64,000 nt of DNA, taken from contig CM072886.1 in NCBI GenBank assembly GCA_037013685.1, positions 22,451,080 through 22,515,079 on the forward strand. Direction: 5' to 3'. Positions 38,357-51,248 of this stretch are shown here, piece by piece. The position numbers were made by a program, and so were the translations under genes. The notes under the pieces were generated by a model that was given only the letters and a program-made list of their open reading frames with translations, was not told the origin of the DNA and ran no database searches. Source of the stretch: Acridotheres tristis (Eukaryota > Chordata > Aves > Passeriformes > Sturnidae). Numbering within the stretch: position 1 is the first letter of the stretch; each line of letters starts with the position of its first letter.

Positions 38357-41300
38357 TGGTTTCCTTCCACAGACCCATTCTACCTGGTTCTGTAGTTGAC
38401 ACAGGAAAGCACATGCAATGGAACTGATGACTGCACTTCGAACTGAACTAATAACTTATAGCTTGTCTGGAAAGGGGAATAAAGATTGACTATATTTTAG
38501 TGCTTTAGATGATTTACAATTACTCAATACCCTAAGACATTATAGCTAAGAATGAATCTGCACTGCTAGCTTTTTAAAACCTGATGTTTTATGATTCTAG
38601 GCAGCCTGTAGGTCCCAAATCCAGTGTTCACATCACCAGAGTTTTGATATTATCACATCTGTATACATTGCCTAGTCCCAAGCTCACATTTTTTTCTACA
38701 CACAATGATATAACTCCTCTAATTGGCCAAATTTATACCACTGAAAGATGACTCATATGCCAATAGCTTGTTTCCCTGTGTCTGCTGTTTGCATCCACCA
38801 GGGAACTTGGCCCACTATAGGTATTTTTGTAGAGTCACACATCTCTTATCTGCTGTTACAATTTTCAAGCACAGCTGGTAATATAGTAACTGTCTCATAT
38901 ATATTAGGAGTTGACAGTAGGCTGAAAAATGTGACAACTGCTAAAAACATGATTTCATATTTAAAAATTAATAAATAATAATCTTATGCTATTCGTGCCA
39001 ATCTTGCAGCTTATGAATTTCTGGGACTGATGATTTTACCAAGAGCAGGCTGATTAAAACACCATGGAGCTGGTGCATGAACAGTCTCAGTAACAAACCC
39101 ATATGAATGGAATTTATTTCCCTCCTGGATAGATGAAGCTTGTTGATTGAGATAATATTGTTTTACTTTTGGTTTGGGGAGGTGGAAAAGAGTTTGGGGA
39201 GAGGACTGTCCTTCCAGTTTTGGGTTTGAATTGGTGCCAATTGAATTGAATTGCATTGGTAAACATGCAGTCACATGGCCACCCTCTAGTGTACGACTTC
39301 TTCAGCTTGACTGGGCTGTGAATATAACAGAGGCTACAAAACCTAATAGTCTCTTCTGATGATTTTTAGCTCTGTATTTATTCCAAAGGGAGACAAATTC
39401 TGTTGCTCCTTAAATATTATTGTTATATATGCCTAGCTGGAATTGTTACATAGATAGCCTGACTCCTGAGTCCCACATGCACACCTACCAACCTCATAGT
39501 CTGTAAAGCACTGAAATCATACAGAAGCATGGTTTTAAAAGCTGGGCAGGCATAGATGCTCTGAGAATGAAGCACCAAACATTCTGACACTTTTTCTCAA
39601 GACTGCCTACTCAGAAAAGAATCCAAGACTGATGATCCGAGTTTTCTTTTATAGAGCATTTCACATAGATCTGAATCTGGGATTCCACTCTTTTCCCCCT
39701 TTCACCCTCATACCAGGATTATGTATTACCTAATTGAAACAACAAGACATTCTCTTCTTCCCTAAAACACTGGTCATGGCTTCCTGCTTATGAGCCAGCC
39801 ACACTCCTTGAGCCAGCTGAAAGAGTTTTATGGATGCAGACAGAAATGGACACTGCTCCCATTTTTGCCTTTCTCTTTAATGAGGTGCTCACCAAGTAGA
39901 AGGTACAAAGCCCTTTCCTACTGGCCTGGAAAATGCTCAGCCTCAAAGTGTAATCTTTTTATATGCAATTCAAATCTTTATCTAAAAATTAATTAAAAAG
40001 TCAAATTATGTCCCCCCATGCCCTCAGGCTCCTGCCAGCTGTATCTCTGAAGGACTCTCTGATATTGTAGCAAGCCATAGCACAGCTTATCATTTCCCCT
40101 ACTGGTTTTTACTACCCATGCACCAGAGCTTTTAAATCACAAAGAAAACAGGCACTATGACAAACATGTTTACTCTTTCATTACATAATGACACTCCATT
40201 CAAATGTCTAGAAATCACTGCAAACTGCTTAACTACACAGGAAATTTAAAAACTGGAGCTGTCATAAAAGGAATTTTTGAAGTAATGCTTCATTTTGGGA
40301 GTGCTGTCATCAGCAGTGCACATGGACTGAAAAGACACACAAAGCAGAATAGTTTCTGTGTACATAATGTACACCTAGGTATTGAGCAGTTTACTGCTGA
40401 TCTGTAAATAGAATAAGATCCTTGGGAATCTAACTGAGGGGTTTTAGGATGCAAACTCTATGCATTCATCTCTGCAGAAGCCTATAAATCGACCAAAACT
40501 GAAATGTACAGTTTTAAAACAGCTATGACTATATAAACCTCAGACTGCGGGAGGAACAGAGCTGAGAAGTGTAATTTGTTTAGCTGAATCAGCCAAGACG
40601 AGAGAAATGTTCAAATTTACTCTAGGTGTGTCTAGACAGAGATACATTTTTTTTGTGTGTCCAAGTCCTTTATACACTTCTGTGTATTTCAGATCTACTT
40701 CTTAAATAAATACTTGGCTTGCATTTGTCTTAAACTATTTTAGGTTAAGGGTGATTTAAACTGAAGTGCCATCCACTTAGAAGATACAGTAACCTGTAAC
40801 ACACAGACTGGACCATTCATACAGAGCTCACTTTTCTCCTGCACTTATCCAGGCTTAAAGCACCCTCACTGTGTTTGTGACAGCCTACAAGATTCTATTC
40901 AAGCAAACTCAATCTGTCCAATTTCTCCTTGACAAAAACAGGGTTCTGGTACGTTTTGTGATGCTATATAGTGTATTATTATGAAACCTATTCCAGTGAA
41001 GTCCCTGGGATATAAAAATGCCCAGAGAAGTCTCAGTGTTTCTTAAAAATGACAGACCTCTAAGATCTTTAAAAGAGAAAGCAACAGAGAGTAGGAAAAG
41101 AAGGCAGAAAGTACCCAGTAGGACAGCAAAACAAAAAGGTTGTTTCAATATCAAACCTATCCATGTCTATCACGCAAAGATTTAGCTGCATTCTCATACT
41201 CTTATGCTACCAACACCAGTAGAAATACAGACTGGTGATTACCCAAGGGCACTACCATTTCCCAGCAAAACTGCTATTGCATTTATTCAGTCTTTTGGAT

Positions 41301-43284
41301 ATACTCCATGGAGTTTGCAAAATTTTACATTTTATTGCCACCAAGGTCACAGTAACATGGGCTATCTTTTGCAATCCATCAGAAGAATCTGAAAGACAAC
41401 ACAGATCATGCAGAGAGTATTGCAATGTTAACCCACAGAGCCACCATTCACCATTTGCTGTGGCTTTATGACAAAGAACCTTGAGAACAGTCTTCCAAAT
41501 CATGCTTGCACGCTGAAGCATGTAGAAGTCACATTGTTTGCAATGAAAGAACATGGTACATACAGGCTTGGCAGATTCCTGACCCCTACAGTTTTTGACA
41601 GTCTCCCAAATTTAAGACTGAGAATGTCAGACTGACCCTGCATCTGGCAAGAAAAATAGAAGTCCTGGTTTTATCAAACTGTGGTTAAAATCAGATTCAT
41701 TTCCATAAGAAAAAAAAAAACCAAACTAATTTTGTAGTATTAATGTAATATTTGCATTTATATATGTAGAAATTTAATTTATTCTGTGGATTTGAAGATT
41801 CAGAAAAGCTCATACACTATTACAAGAAAAAAATTAAACTGGTGGCGTTTGTATATACAGTATTTCTTATCTGTCACAATACTTAAAATTAAATGAGAGG
41901 AAAAAATTTTGAGCATGTAATAAAGTTCTACATTCATTTTTTGGCCTGTATCACTCTTACTGCAAGTGCTGAAATGAAGCTTTTGACCCTGCTATTTGAA
42001 TCAGAAAAACTATCAGCAGCTTAATACTATTGCGAATATGTCGGCATATGGGCCAAGACTGAATCTTTAAAAGTTTGCAATTGAGAGTTTAAGTGATATT
42101 CCTAAAATCCTCCTTCTTATTTTCTCTAATTTTCTGACTTCATTTCTGAGTCAGAGACAGAGAGGGTGGAGGATAACTCTACCCAGGCCACTTGACCAGG
42201 CAAGAAGCCCAAGAAAAATTATTTTTCCATATAACATTAATTAAGTTGTAAAATCCCAAAGTTATTTTCCAAGACTTCAATTAGTATTTGAACTTATTGT
42301 ATAAATTACATAGCTGTTTTTCAAGGCCCTTATAGCATTGCATCTCCTAGTAAACTGTACTGATTTTGGGGTTTAGGCCACCCAGTATATATTTTTCTTT
42401 CACATTTTCTGTCTGCATATCCTTTGGCTTCACTGCAAGTGTTACAAAATGCTATAGAGTTTCTACATGGAGATCACCCAGGTGATGACAACATGCAGTT
42501 TTTCCCTTTAACTCAACCAAAACGCAAGAGATTGGGTTAGTATCAAGACAGATTTCCTCTGTTAAAATTCTTGAAGCTTTGTTCCTCTTCCCACCCTACA
42601 TGGTACAACCTGCACATCAGTGGCTTTATGCAGGCAAAGACCAGTACATGGGAGGGACTCTTGAATTCACAGCTCATCTGCATCCAGCTGCAATATTTTG
42701 CAGTGAGATAACTCTGATTTCATATCATCAGCTAAATATCCCTGTTTATCTGGGGTGATGGGGTTGACTACATTTAATATCTCTGTTACCCCACCCTCAG
42801 GCTACATAACTTATTCTTAAAAAATCCTACCTCTAGAAAACAGCTTTACATCGGCTTCTTAAATCCCAAATATCCCAAGAGCAGACTACAAGCAAACGCC
42901 TGACGTTTCAATGCACAAACTGCAGAGGAAGAAGACTCTGCTGACCATAGCGCCCTGCCTTCCTCAGGGTAAATCCTTTCCACAATCCAGCTTTACTCAA
43001 ATTGATCAACAGCCTCTCTCACCCAATTTTATCTGCATTTGGATTCAGTTTCAACCAGAATACAACAATTCTCATGCAAGTTTTACCGAGAGCTGAGACT
43101 CCCATCACAAGAGACTCCAAGATACCACCAAGTATGAATCTGCAATGGGCATTTATATTTTGCACTGAAAATAAAACATCCTAGCAGGCCTTTCCAATAT
43201 AAAAATGATTTGGTGCATTGTAACAGGCATTACGGCACGTTTTTTCAAATGAAAAGCATGAAGAAAATAGAACTGTATTTCTTA

Positions 43285-43428
<144 letters not shown>

Positions 43429-44824
43429 TTAGCTGCTGAATTACAACCTCCTAAGTGCTGTATGTACAGCTTCCACTTAGATTAATCTATATTGTAAAAA
43501 CTCACATATTAGGGCCAAGTGGTTTAGTCAGCACATAGAAAGGGGTCTTGTATGGAAAATCTCAGTATCCATAGCTGCAATGATGATGACTCAGGATGTG
43601 AGACCATTTCTTGTTAAGAATATTGGAATTCAGGGTACAACAAAACTATAGTTTGAGTATAGCATGAGTGTGACAATCACAGTACAACACCACACTACCA
43701 GGAACTCCCTGAAGCTTTTGCAGCTTAAGGACCCCAAACACTTTTCAGTGGAGATCTGGACTCTTCATAGTGCAAATGTTAGTCAATTGAACATGACCTT
43801 GTTTTCCTAACTTTTGTGGATGTAGATGTAGCCACCAGAGCCAAAGTGGAAGGAAACAAGGCAGGGAACACTGTGGGTTTACCCATAGGACATATCAGAA
43901 TCTGCAGTATGTCTGTTCTCAGCCCTTTATGGTTTATGTACTATTTTCTATAAAAGAAATCGGGTTAACTCAAGTGCAACGGGCCAATTAGGGTAAACAT
44001 GTTTGACCTGCCTCAAAAGTTGTCTCTGAAAAGAAGAAATTATAACTTTTTTTTTATCAGTTGGATACATATTAAGTCAAACCCTTCTCAAAGCTGTCCC
44101 TTACCAAAGGCATCAGTGCTGTCTACTGTGGTTTCCTTGCACACAAAGGAACCCTAAACTGTCAGTTTTTAACTAAGCAACACAGCACAAGGATTCCTGG
44201 CAGATTCCCGACCTTTACAGGTGTGTGACTGTCTCTGCCCACGTGCTGCTGGTCAGACTAGCAATAACTTCTCTCACACTGTTTAAATGACACACTCTTT
44301 CCTACAGATATACACCATGTAAAGCACCTGCTTTTGGGCTGTTCTTGTCCTGGTGGTTATGTCACAACACGTTGTAGGGACCCAGTGGGAATTTTACTGG
44401 CACTGCTCCATCAATGTACTTTGATAAGTCCTGTTCACTGGACCCACAACAAAGATGGGACAGTTTATATTTATCCTTTTGTATCCCACATGTAGACCAA
44501 ATACAGACGAGCATCTTCAGGATATTTGCAGAACTGCAGAAGAAGGAGCTTCTGCAGAGTCCTGTGCAAGCCACTATCTTGCTAGAATATAATCTCAGAG
44601 CCACAGGAGTATTCCACTCCTGAGTACAGTTACAATCCAGCCATAACAACATATGGCCATCAGCTAAGTGCCAGTATTTTCTTTCTCTGTGCTAGAATTT
44701 AAACCTCTGACTCTTATTATGGGGGCTAGCAGGGTCTCTACAATTACTGTTTTTTTCTTCAACAAACACGAAGATGGGAGATGTAACATTCAGGAGGAGC
44801 ATGAACCAAACCAAAACTCTGGGG

Positions 44825-44835
44825 AAAAAAAAAAA
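44825..44835. repeat. Poly-A tract
   Basis: A run of 11 A followed by A-rich sequence to about 44880. No retroposed body was recognised upstream. Confidence 0.7.
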
Positions 44836-46876
44836 GATAGAAACAAAGAAAAGTATAAGAATGAAAATAAATTTTAAAATTATGTTAATGAAGATGGTGA
44901 GTTCTGAATTTCATGACCAACACAAAGAAATGTGTAAGAATAGTGGGTTTTTTTTATGGTAACAATGTAATTGTCTTCTAAAGAAAAATTACAGTGGAAG
45001 TCATCAGCCAAATTTGCTGGTCAAAGCCAGATGAAACAAAGGCAAATGCAACATTTATTACAATTGTTACATGCCCTGACAGCTTTTGGAACCACTGAAT
45101 GGCTATTGAAGGGAGGTTCATGGATATTTGCAAGAGTGGTCATATTTGCTAACAGTTCTTTCAAACACTTTGATGTTTATTTATAAAATACGTCTATGAA
45201 ACAGTTCAATAACACAGTCCAAAGTACTGCACTGGCAAGCTACACTTCCAGATACCCATCCAAGAAACAGATTCCTGTTTGGAAGTTGGGCTTTACTTAG
45301 CTCCGTTTATCTTGTTCCTGATTTGCTGCCATACCAGCGATGCTTTTATGAAATCTTCTCTCTACAAAACACGGAGAAGTTTCTTCAGAGAGTCACTCCA
45401 AGGAAAGAAGACATATAACTGGAGGTCAGGGATTCTCTCTGGAGATATCTTGTCTGAATCAGATATAATTCCTCCTAAAACACGTTATTTTTCCTAACGC
45501 AGATGTATCTCTCAAACTGAACTATGCTTTTATTCTAGCAGTACATTTGTGGAAAAGCTTACTGAAGTAATATTGCTTTGAGAAATCAGATATAACAATT
45601 TCAACCCATTACTTTTTGTGAATGGCTGGGTGTAGTGTCAGGAGGAAGAGCTGTTTGATCTCTGATCTGTGGGAATACCACCAAACCTCACAATTCCTGG
45701 TTTGAGGTCCACATGGCTCTTTTCACACAGAGCACAGGATGATTCATTTTCCTCAATCCCACAGGCCCTGCAACATCAGAGATCTACACTCTCACAGGCA
45801 AAGAACTGGGGGATGGTTGTGGACCATACGTCCAAACTGAAGTCCCTTCCAGAGGAGTGTGGCACAGGACAGCTGCTCCTTTCCTGAGAGATGCATCACA
45901 GCTCCTGCCCGTGTCCGTGCCTGCTCAGGGGAACAGAGCTGCTTTCAGACGGCTGTGGAAGTGTGCAGCACGGTGGCTGCTTCTCCCCTCTGACTCCTTA
46001 CTGGCAAATTCCCCAAGCATTTGCACCCTGCTATGTTCCATGCATGCATACAGTAAGGGACCAGGAGATTTTACTTGAGTGATTTGGAAAGTTAAACTTG
46101 TAAAATATGTGATTTCCCAAAGACTAACAGTTAAATTTCAGCTAAAGCCTGACTGTAGAGAGTAAGCCTGTCAGAGTAAGGAATCTGTGTTGAGCTGATT
46201 TGATATGCTGTCATTAATGTGCCATTATAAAAGTGATCAAATAACCTTTATGGTTGGTAACATGCAAGTCTGTGTTTCAAAATGTCAACCTGAAAGGGAT
46301 CAAAATGTACTAAATGTCAGTTTGCACACAAGTAATACCACAGATGACTCCTTTTGTGGTCAGGGTCTTCTCCTGAAAAGCACAGGATGATGTGTATGAT
46401 GCAGTGGTTTCAACAGTTTCACACTCTTACCATAGAAACCAAGAAAATATTTTTGGACATTCCATTAACATTTGCAGAGAAGTAGAAATGAAAATTATTC
46501 TGAACACAGGATATGGTGAGGCTGAACAAGGAGGTCATCACTTCCTCTTTAGCGTAGTTCTGAGTGAAAAAATGCTTTGCTTAGGTAAGTCACACTACCA
46601 GGGAGACAAGGTCTCCCTGAGTGACAGCACACTTAACAGAGCTGCTTGATTAAGTCCCATTTTTAGGATGCAAAAAGCATCAGTACCTGCATCAGTAATC
46701 TCATTTAAATTCTGTCTCTCCTGAAAATCTGGCACACATGTAATGCAGCACATGATGATTGCTCTGTAGGAAAAAGATTCATGTTCATGTGGTGATGGAG
46801 ATCCTAAATTGTGCAAGACTCCAAAATATTTTGGAGGTTGTAGACTTTAGTGACCACGCTGCATTTTAGTCCTCTA

Positions 46877-47024
46877 TCCTACAAAACTTCTCTCCACTGC
46901 CTTCTCCTTGATTCTGCTCACCCTGGCTGGTCTCTTCAGCTCCTCTCTTACACCAGACAGGTTTCTACCACATCCCATGACCTCCTGGCTTCTTTCCACT
47001 GCCTTCTTCTGGATTCCAGTCACA
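46877..47024. repeat. Pyrimidine-rich stretch with a partial direct repeat
   Basis: Two similar blocks of about 34 bases, at 46883-46921 and 46989-47024, share TCCACTGCCTTCTCCTTGATTC versus TCCACTGCCTTCTTCTGGATTC (shown in short form, 3 differences) about 102 bases apart. The sequence is strongly C/T-biased on the plus strand up to about 47290. An open frame of 150 codons (46850-47302, plus) runs through it, with the repeat read as LHCLLLDSAH and FHCLLLDSSH. Skewed composition lacking G/A-rich stop codons explains the long frame well enough, and no family or splice context supports a gene. Confidence 0.5.
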
Positions 47025-50000
47025 TACACCACAGCCCCCTGACAGCATCACCAAACATGCCTAATTCCCTGCTGCTCCCGTGCAAACACTCGGGTGGACA
47101 CAGCCTGCTGCCCTTGCTGTACCCCATGGGCTCTGCCTTCCCTCACATTCTTCATCAGCTCCTTTGCACCTCCAAGATTCCTGAAATTTCACACCCTGTC
47201 CTCTCTTCTTCCAACTGCCTCCAAATGCTCCCGGCCAAAATTATCTCCTTTTCCCACTTTAGCTTCTTAGTCCACTCTGCCTGTCCTGAAGATACCCTGT
47301 AACATTTGTGTTTAATAGATCCAGCTACACATTAAAAGACAGAACATTCACACACTGGAAGAAGTACCTAAAGACGTAATGACAGTGCACATTCTATGTT
47401 TCTACTACCCAGATAAGATTGGATGGTATCAGGTAGGAAGGGTATCAGTAGCTGCAGATCACTACTTCTAACTATTTAAAAGTTAATAGATTTAGGCAGC
47501 ACTTCATGATGAAAATAAATGACGTGTATCTGAGAGGCAGCAGAAAGGAAAAGAACATCTGCAAAAGTCTACTGAGGTTTGTCTGACTCTGAAGAAGGAA
47601 ATGTGCTCAGCAAGAAGCAAGGGCAAAGCTGCATTTAGAGTCAGATGAAGAAAGATTTTTTAAATAAAGCTTTCTGCCTTACTACATCAGATGTGGCTAT
47701 TGGGCTATTGGGCATCACCTAGCCCAAGGAGTTTCAATCCTTCCTGTTACCTGTTTCTGATGAAAAATCAAGTTAGTGGGAAGGGCCTACTCACTAGCAA
47801 CAGAAGAGAAGATCTAGGCATTGTGTCAGTCTCATATAATTTCCATTTACTTTACAGAAGAGATTTTCATTTTTGCATAACTGCTTAATTTAAATGGATC
47901 TCCACCATATACAGCCCTTTCCAAATATAGTTACTGTCTGAATAGCATTCAGTTCAAAAAAGACAAAGACAAACAGTAGTTTAGGGATGAGGTTGAGTAA
48001 CACAGAGGCAAAAGACTACATTTCAGTTTGCCACAGACTTTAAGTACAGACCAATGCCCAGTTGCACAGCTACACGAACAAAGCAGGGATCAGACTGTAA
48101 CACAGCAGCTATGTCTGTGCTGGGAAATTAAATGGGACAGGAAATGTTCCTTTGGCACTGAGACCAAAAAGTACAGAGTGGCCTATGTCCATATTATTAA
48201 ATTCTCAGCCTCCCAAAAAAGGTGACCGCATGCAAACTGCTTATTGGGAATGGTCTTTGGTCCATGCGTAACTGCCAGCGCCTAGGAACTGTCTGGGGAA
48301 GGGCTGGTTGGAATAACTCATGCCAGGAACCATTCTAATAATTTAACAGTATAGACAATTGAGCTCCAGTACCCACAAATGTTTTCTGGCACTGTTTAAT
48401 CTACCAGCCAGTGAGTCACGCTGTGGCCCCGGGTCTTCCTTTCATTCCAGAAAGAAGGCATTTTGCTATGCTTCCCTCATCTCCTCTGATTCAGAGGTGG
48501 CTCCACAAAAGTGATGGGGTGGGGGAGGCATGGCCTACTCCTCATCTCACCCAGCAACTGGTCTTACTTTATCCTAAATGTGTTGCACAGGTTAGATGAA
48601 CACACTCTGCATTTAATTATCATCCACGGAGAGAATGTGACTGGCCCACATGTAGACATCTTCCTCTTAGATATCCAAAGCCAGATGAGACTAATTCTAT
48701 ACTAATTAGTTCTGAAGGGGCTGGAAGACGCCTGTAAAACCTTTTACAATACAAAATTTCACAGAAATCATGTCACAAAAGAAATTAGCAGGATCCTTAA
48801 ATTCACATAAAGTATCCTTGAATTCAAGTAAAATTCTTCTTGTAAACATTTTGCTTTTGTGATTGTGGTTTCTTCTTGTACTGATTTTGTCAATTATATT
48901 GGCCATTAGATGCTGGCTCATCTTGTTACTTAAAGCATTTAAATCTCATGAAAGATTACTTGTAAATTTGTTTTTTTTATGTTCCTTACAATGGTTCTTA
49001 AACTCGAGTTTTTTATTCAGTTCTCACTAACAAGACCTTCATATGATCTTCAGAACATCTTTTTGACTGTTTTTCATTTATTTTTGTCCTTTCTTTTTGA
49101 GTAAAATGAGGGAACATAGCTACAGAATATATGGTAAAGTATGCAGAGTCAAGCTCTTCAGTGCAGCTTCATGGTCTTCCAATTTCACAAAGAATCTTTT
49201 GCTTCAAACTGTTCATGAGGATTCAAAGTGGAATCTTAGCAAATTCACTATGAACCTGCTACTGTATGGCTTGTTCTTCAGGTCTGGGACTGTAAAACAA
49301 CTTGAAGAACTTTCCTGAAGCTTTGTAAAAAAAAAATCTTCTCAGCTGTATGACTAAGCTTGACACATTTGCCACAGGTTAGCTGGAGAGGACAGAACTA
49401 CAGACAAGCGAATTGATTGAAGTCTGGCTTCAATCCCCACTGCAGAGAGAGGCTCTCTCTGCCTAATCCACCTCCCTCTCACTTGGTAGAAACACAGTTG
49501 AAAAGACTCCACAGAGACTGAAAAGAAGAAATGTAATTTCTGAACTGAATATGCTAAAATGGCTCGCTGGTCTGACAGAGTAAATTGCTTAAAATGGAAT
49601 CAATGTAATATTAAAAACTGCTTAGGAAAAGAAAGGATTTGTTTAATAACGTGTCACTGCCTTCACTTTGGAGTATGGACCAACAGCCAGGACTGAGCAG
49701 AGCAGAAGTGGCAATCCAGAGGGCTGGTGACCCTAGTGTGACATGATGGCATTCCTGCAGGATCATAGTCCCTACACTGCCCTGTGTGCTACTGAGTCCT
49801 CCTAACAGCCCAAGGTGGCCCCAGTTTCCAGACTTCTTGTGTGACAGATTCACCACCAGCCCCTCACCATGCCCTGCTCTGCTCCAGCAATGATGATATT
49901 CCTCACCTCCCCGTCAACTTCCATGCCCCCAGGGAACACTCCAAAGGTCTTTGGAAATGGATCACACCTATGCCACAAAGGGATATGATTCTTGTATGTG

Positions 50001-50392
50001 TTTTTGTGTGCATGAGTTCCAGGAAATAAGGGAGGAGGTAGTCTGGGGTGTGCCGGACCCAGCAGTGAGGGGAAAAGAGGTGAGGAAGGGAGGAGAGACA
50101 ATGAATGCCCCATTCCACCCTGCAGCACCATGCACAACAATTCCAGCACAGGCAGGGAACACAGGCAAAACCCACCTGTCCCACAGGTGCAATGAGGCCA
50201 AGGTAGGGGATTTTAGTATGTGCTAAATTTTAGTAATTTTAATCTTTGCACAGTGATGTATTTTTCATCTCTGGCTTGGAAAGGGGTGTCTGTCCTTTAC
50301 TTGCTGCAAACTATCGTGTTTTCCTATCACCATCCCTAGAGCATTCACTGAGCATTCTGTATTTATAAAGCAAACCTAGGACTCTCTTTAAC

Positions 50393-50419
50393 CTATTTAT
50401 TATTCCTAATAATAAATAG
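50393..50419. repeat. Perfect 12-bp inverted repeat with 3-base loop
   Basis: Arms CTATTTATTATT (50393-50404) and AATAATAAATAG (50408-50419) around CCT pair without mismatch. It is almost wholly A/T, so a cruciform or RNA stem would be weak to moderate. It is flanked by more TATTTAT-type sequence up to about 50455. Confidence 0.9.
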
Positions 50420-51231
50420 TATTTATCTATTTAATCCATTATTATTCCCAACTGGGATAGAGAAGGTAATAATTGCTACATTATATGACATGCTTTAGTT
50501 TCCAGGGATAGTATCTGCCCAAACAATTGTATTTCTTTAATCTGTCTTTTGAGTAGTGGTTCTTCCACTGTTATTTAGCTGTTTTCAGTTCCATCACAGA
50601 GGTAGGTATGACTAGAGAGAAATGTTTCTTACTTAGAGAAAGATGATTATAGTTTGTCTGTTTACAGAAACATTAAAATAATTTCCCTTTTAAAGTGTGT
50701 ATCGAACTACATTAGTGGCTTTTAAAAAGCACTTCTTGACAACAGATTTAGCATACAAAACATGAAATCTTTTCTAGCACTATGGGTCTCATGAAGTGCA
50801 CATGGTAATACTAACTTTATCTCTTTATTCACATTTGTCTCCGTTTTGGGCACAAGCTTGATTAATTGCTTTATGAAAACTGGAATGAATGTTGTTATCA
50901 TTCCATGAGTTAGATCATCAAGCAAAAGATTATTTATTTATAGAAGACACAAATCCTGATCACATGTACTGCCCACTATCAAGTCACTGTTTTAGAATGG
51001 GATCTCCTGTTTTTGATGCTAAAACATTTGTGATTTGAAGGAAACATGGTTTAGCATCTACTGTAAGATAACATGACAAATAAAGAAGCCATTCATTTCT
51101 TAGATGTTCTATACACACAAAACTAACCAGAATTTTCCTTTTTTTTTTATTTCTAGGAAGAACCACATCCCTCAGTGTGCTAGTGCTGCTGAAGAGCATT
51201 TCTAGGTACATCCGTTGTCAGGAGGCATGAA

Positions 51232-51248
51232 TGTGTGTGCGTGTGTGT
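51232..51248. repeat. Short GT repeat
   Basis: TGTGTGTGCGTGTGTGT, an imperfect GT dinucleotide run in the upstream CDK6 intron. Confidence 0.8.
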
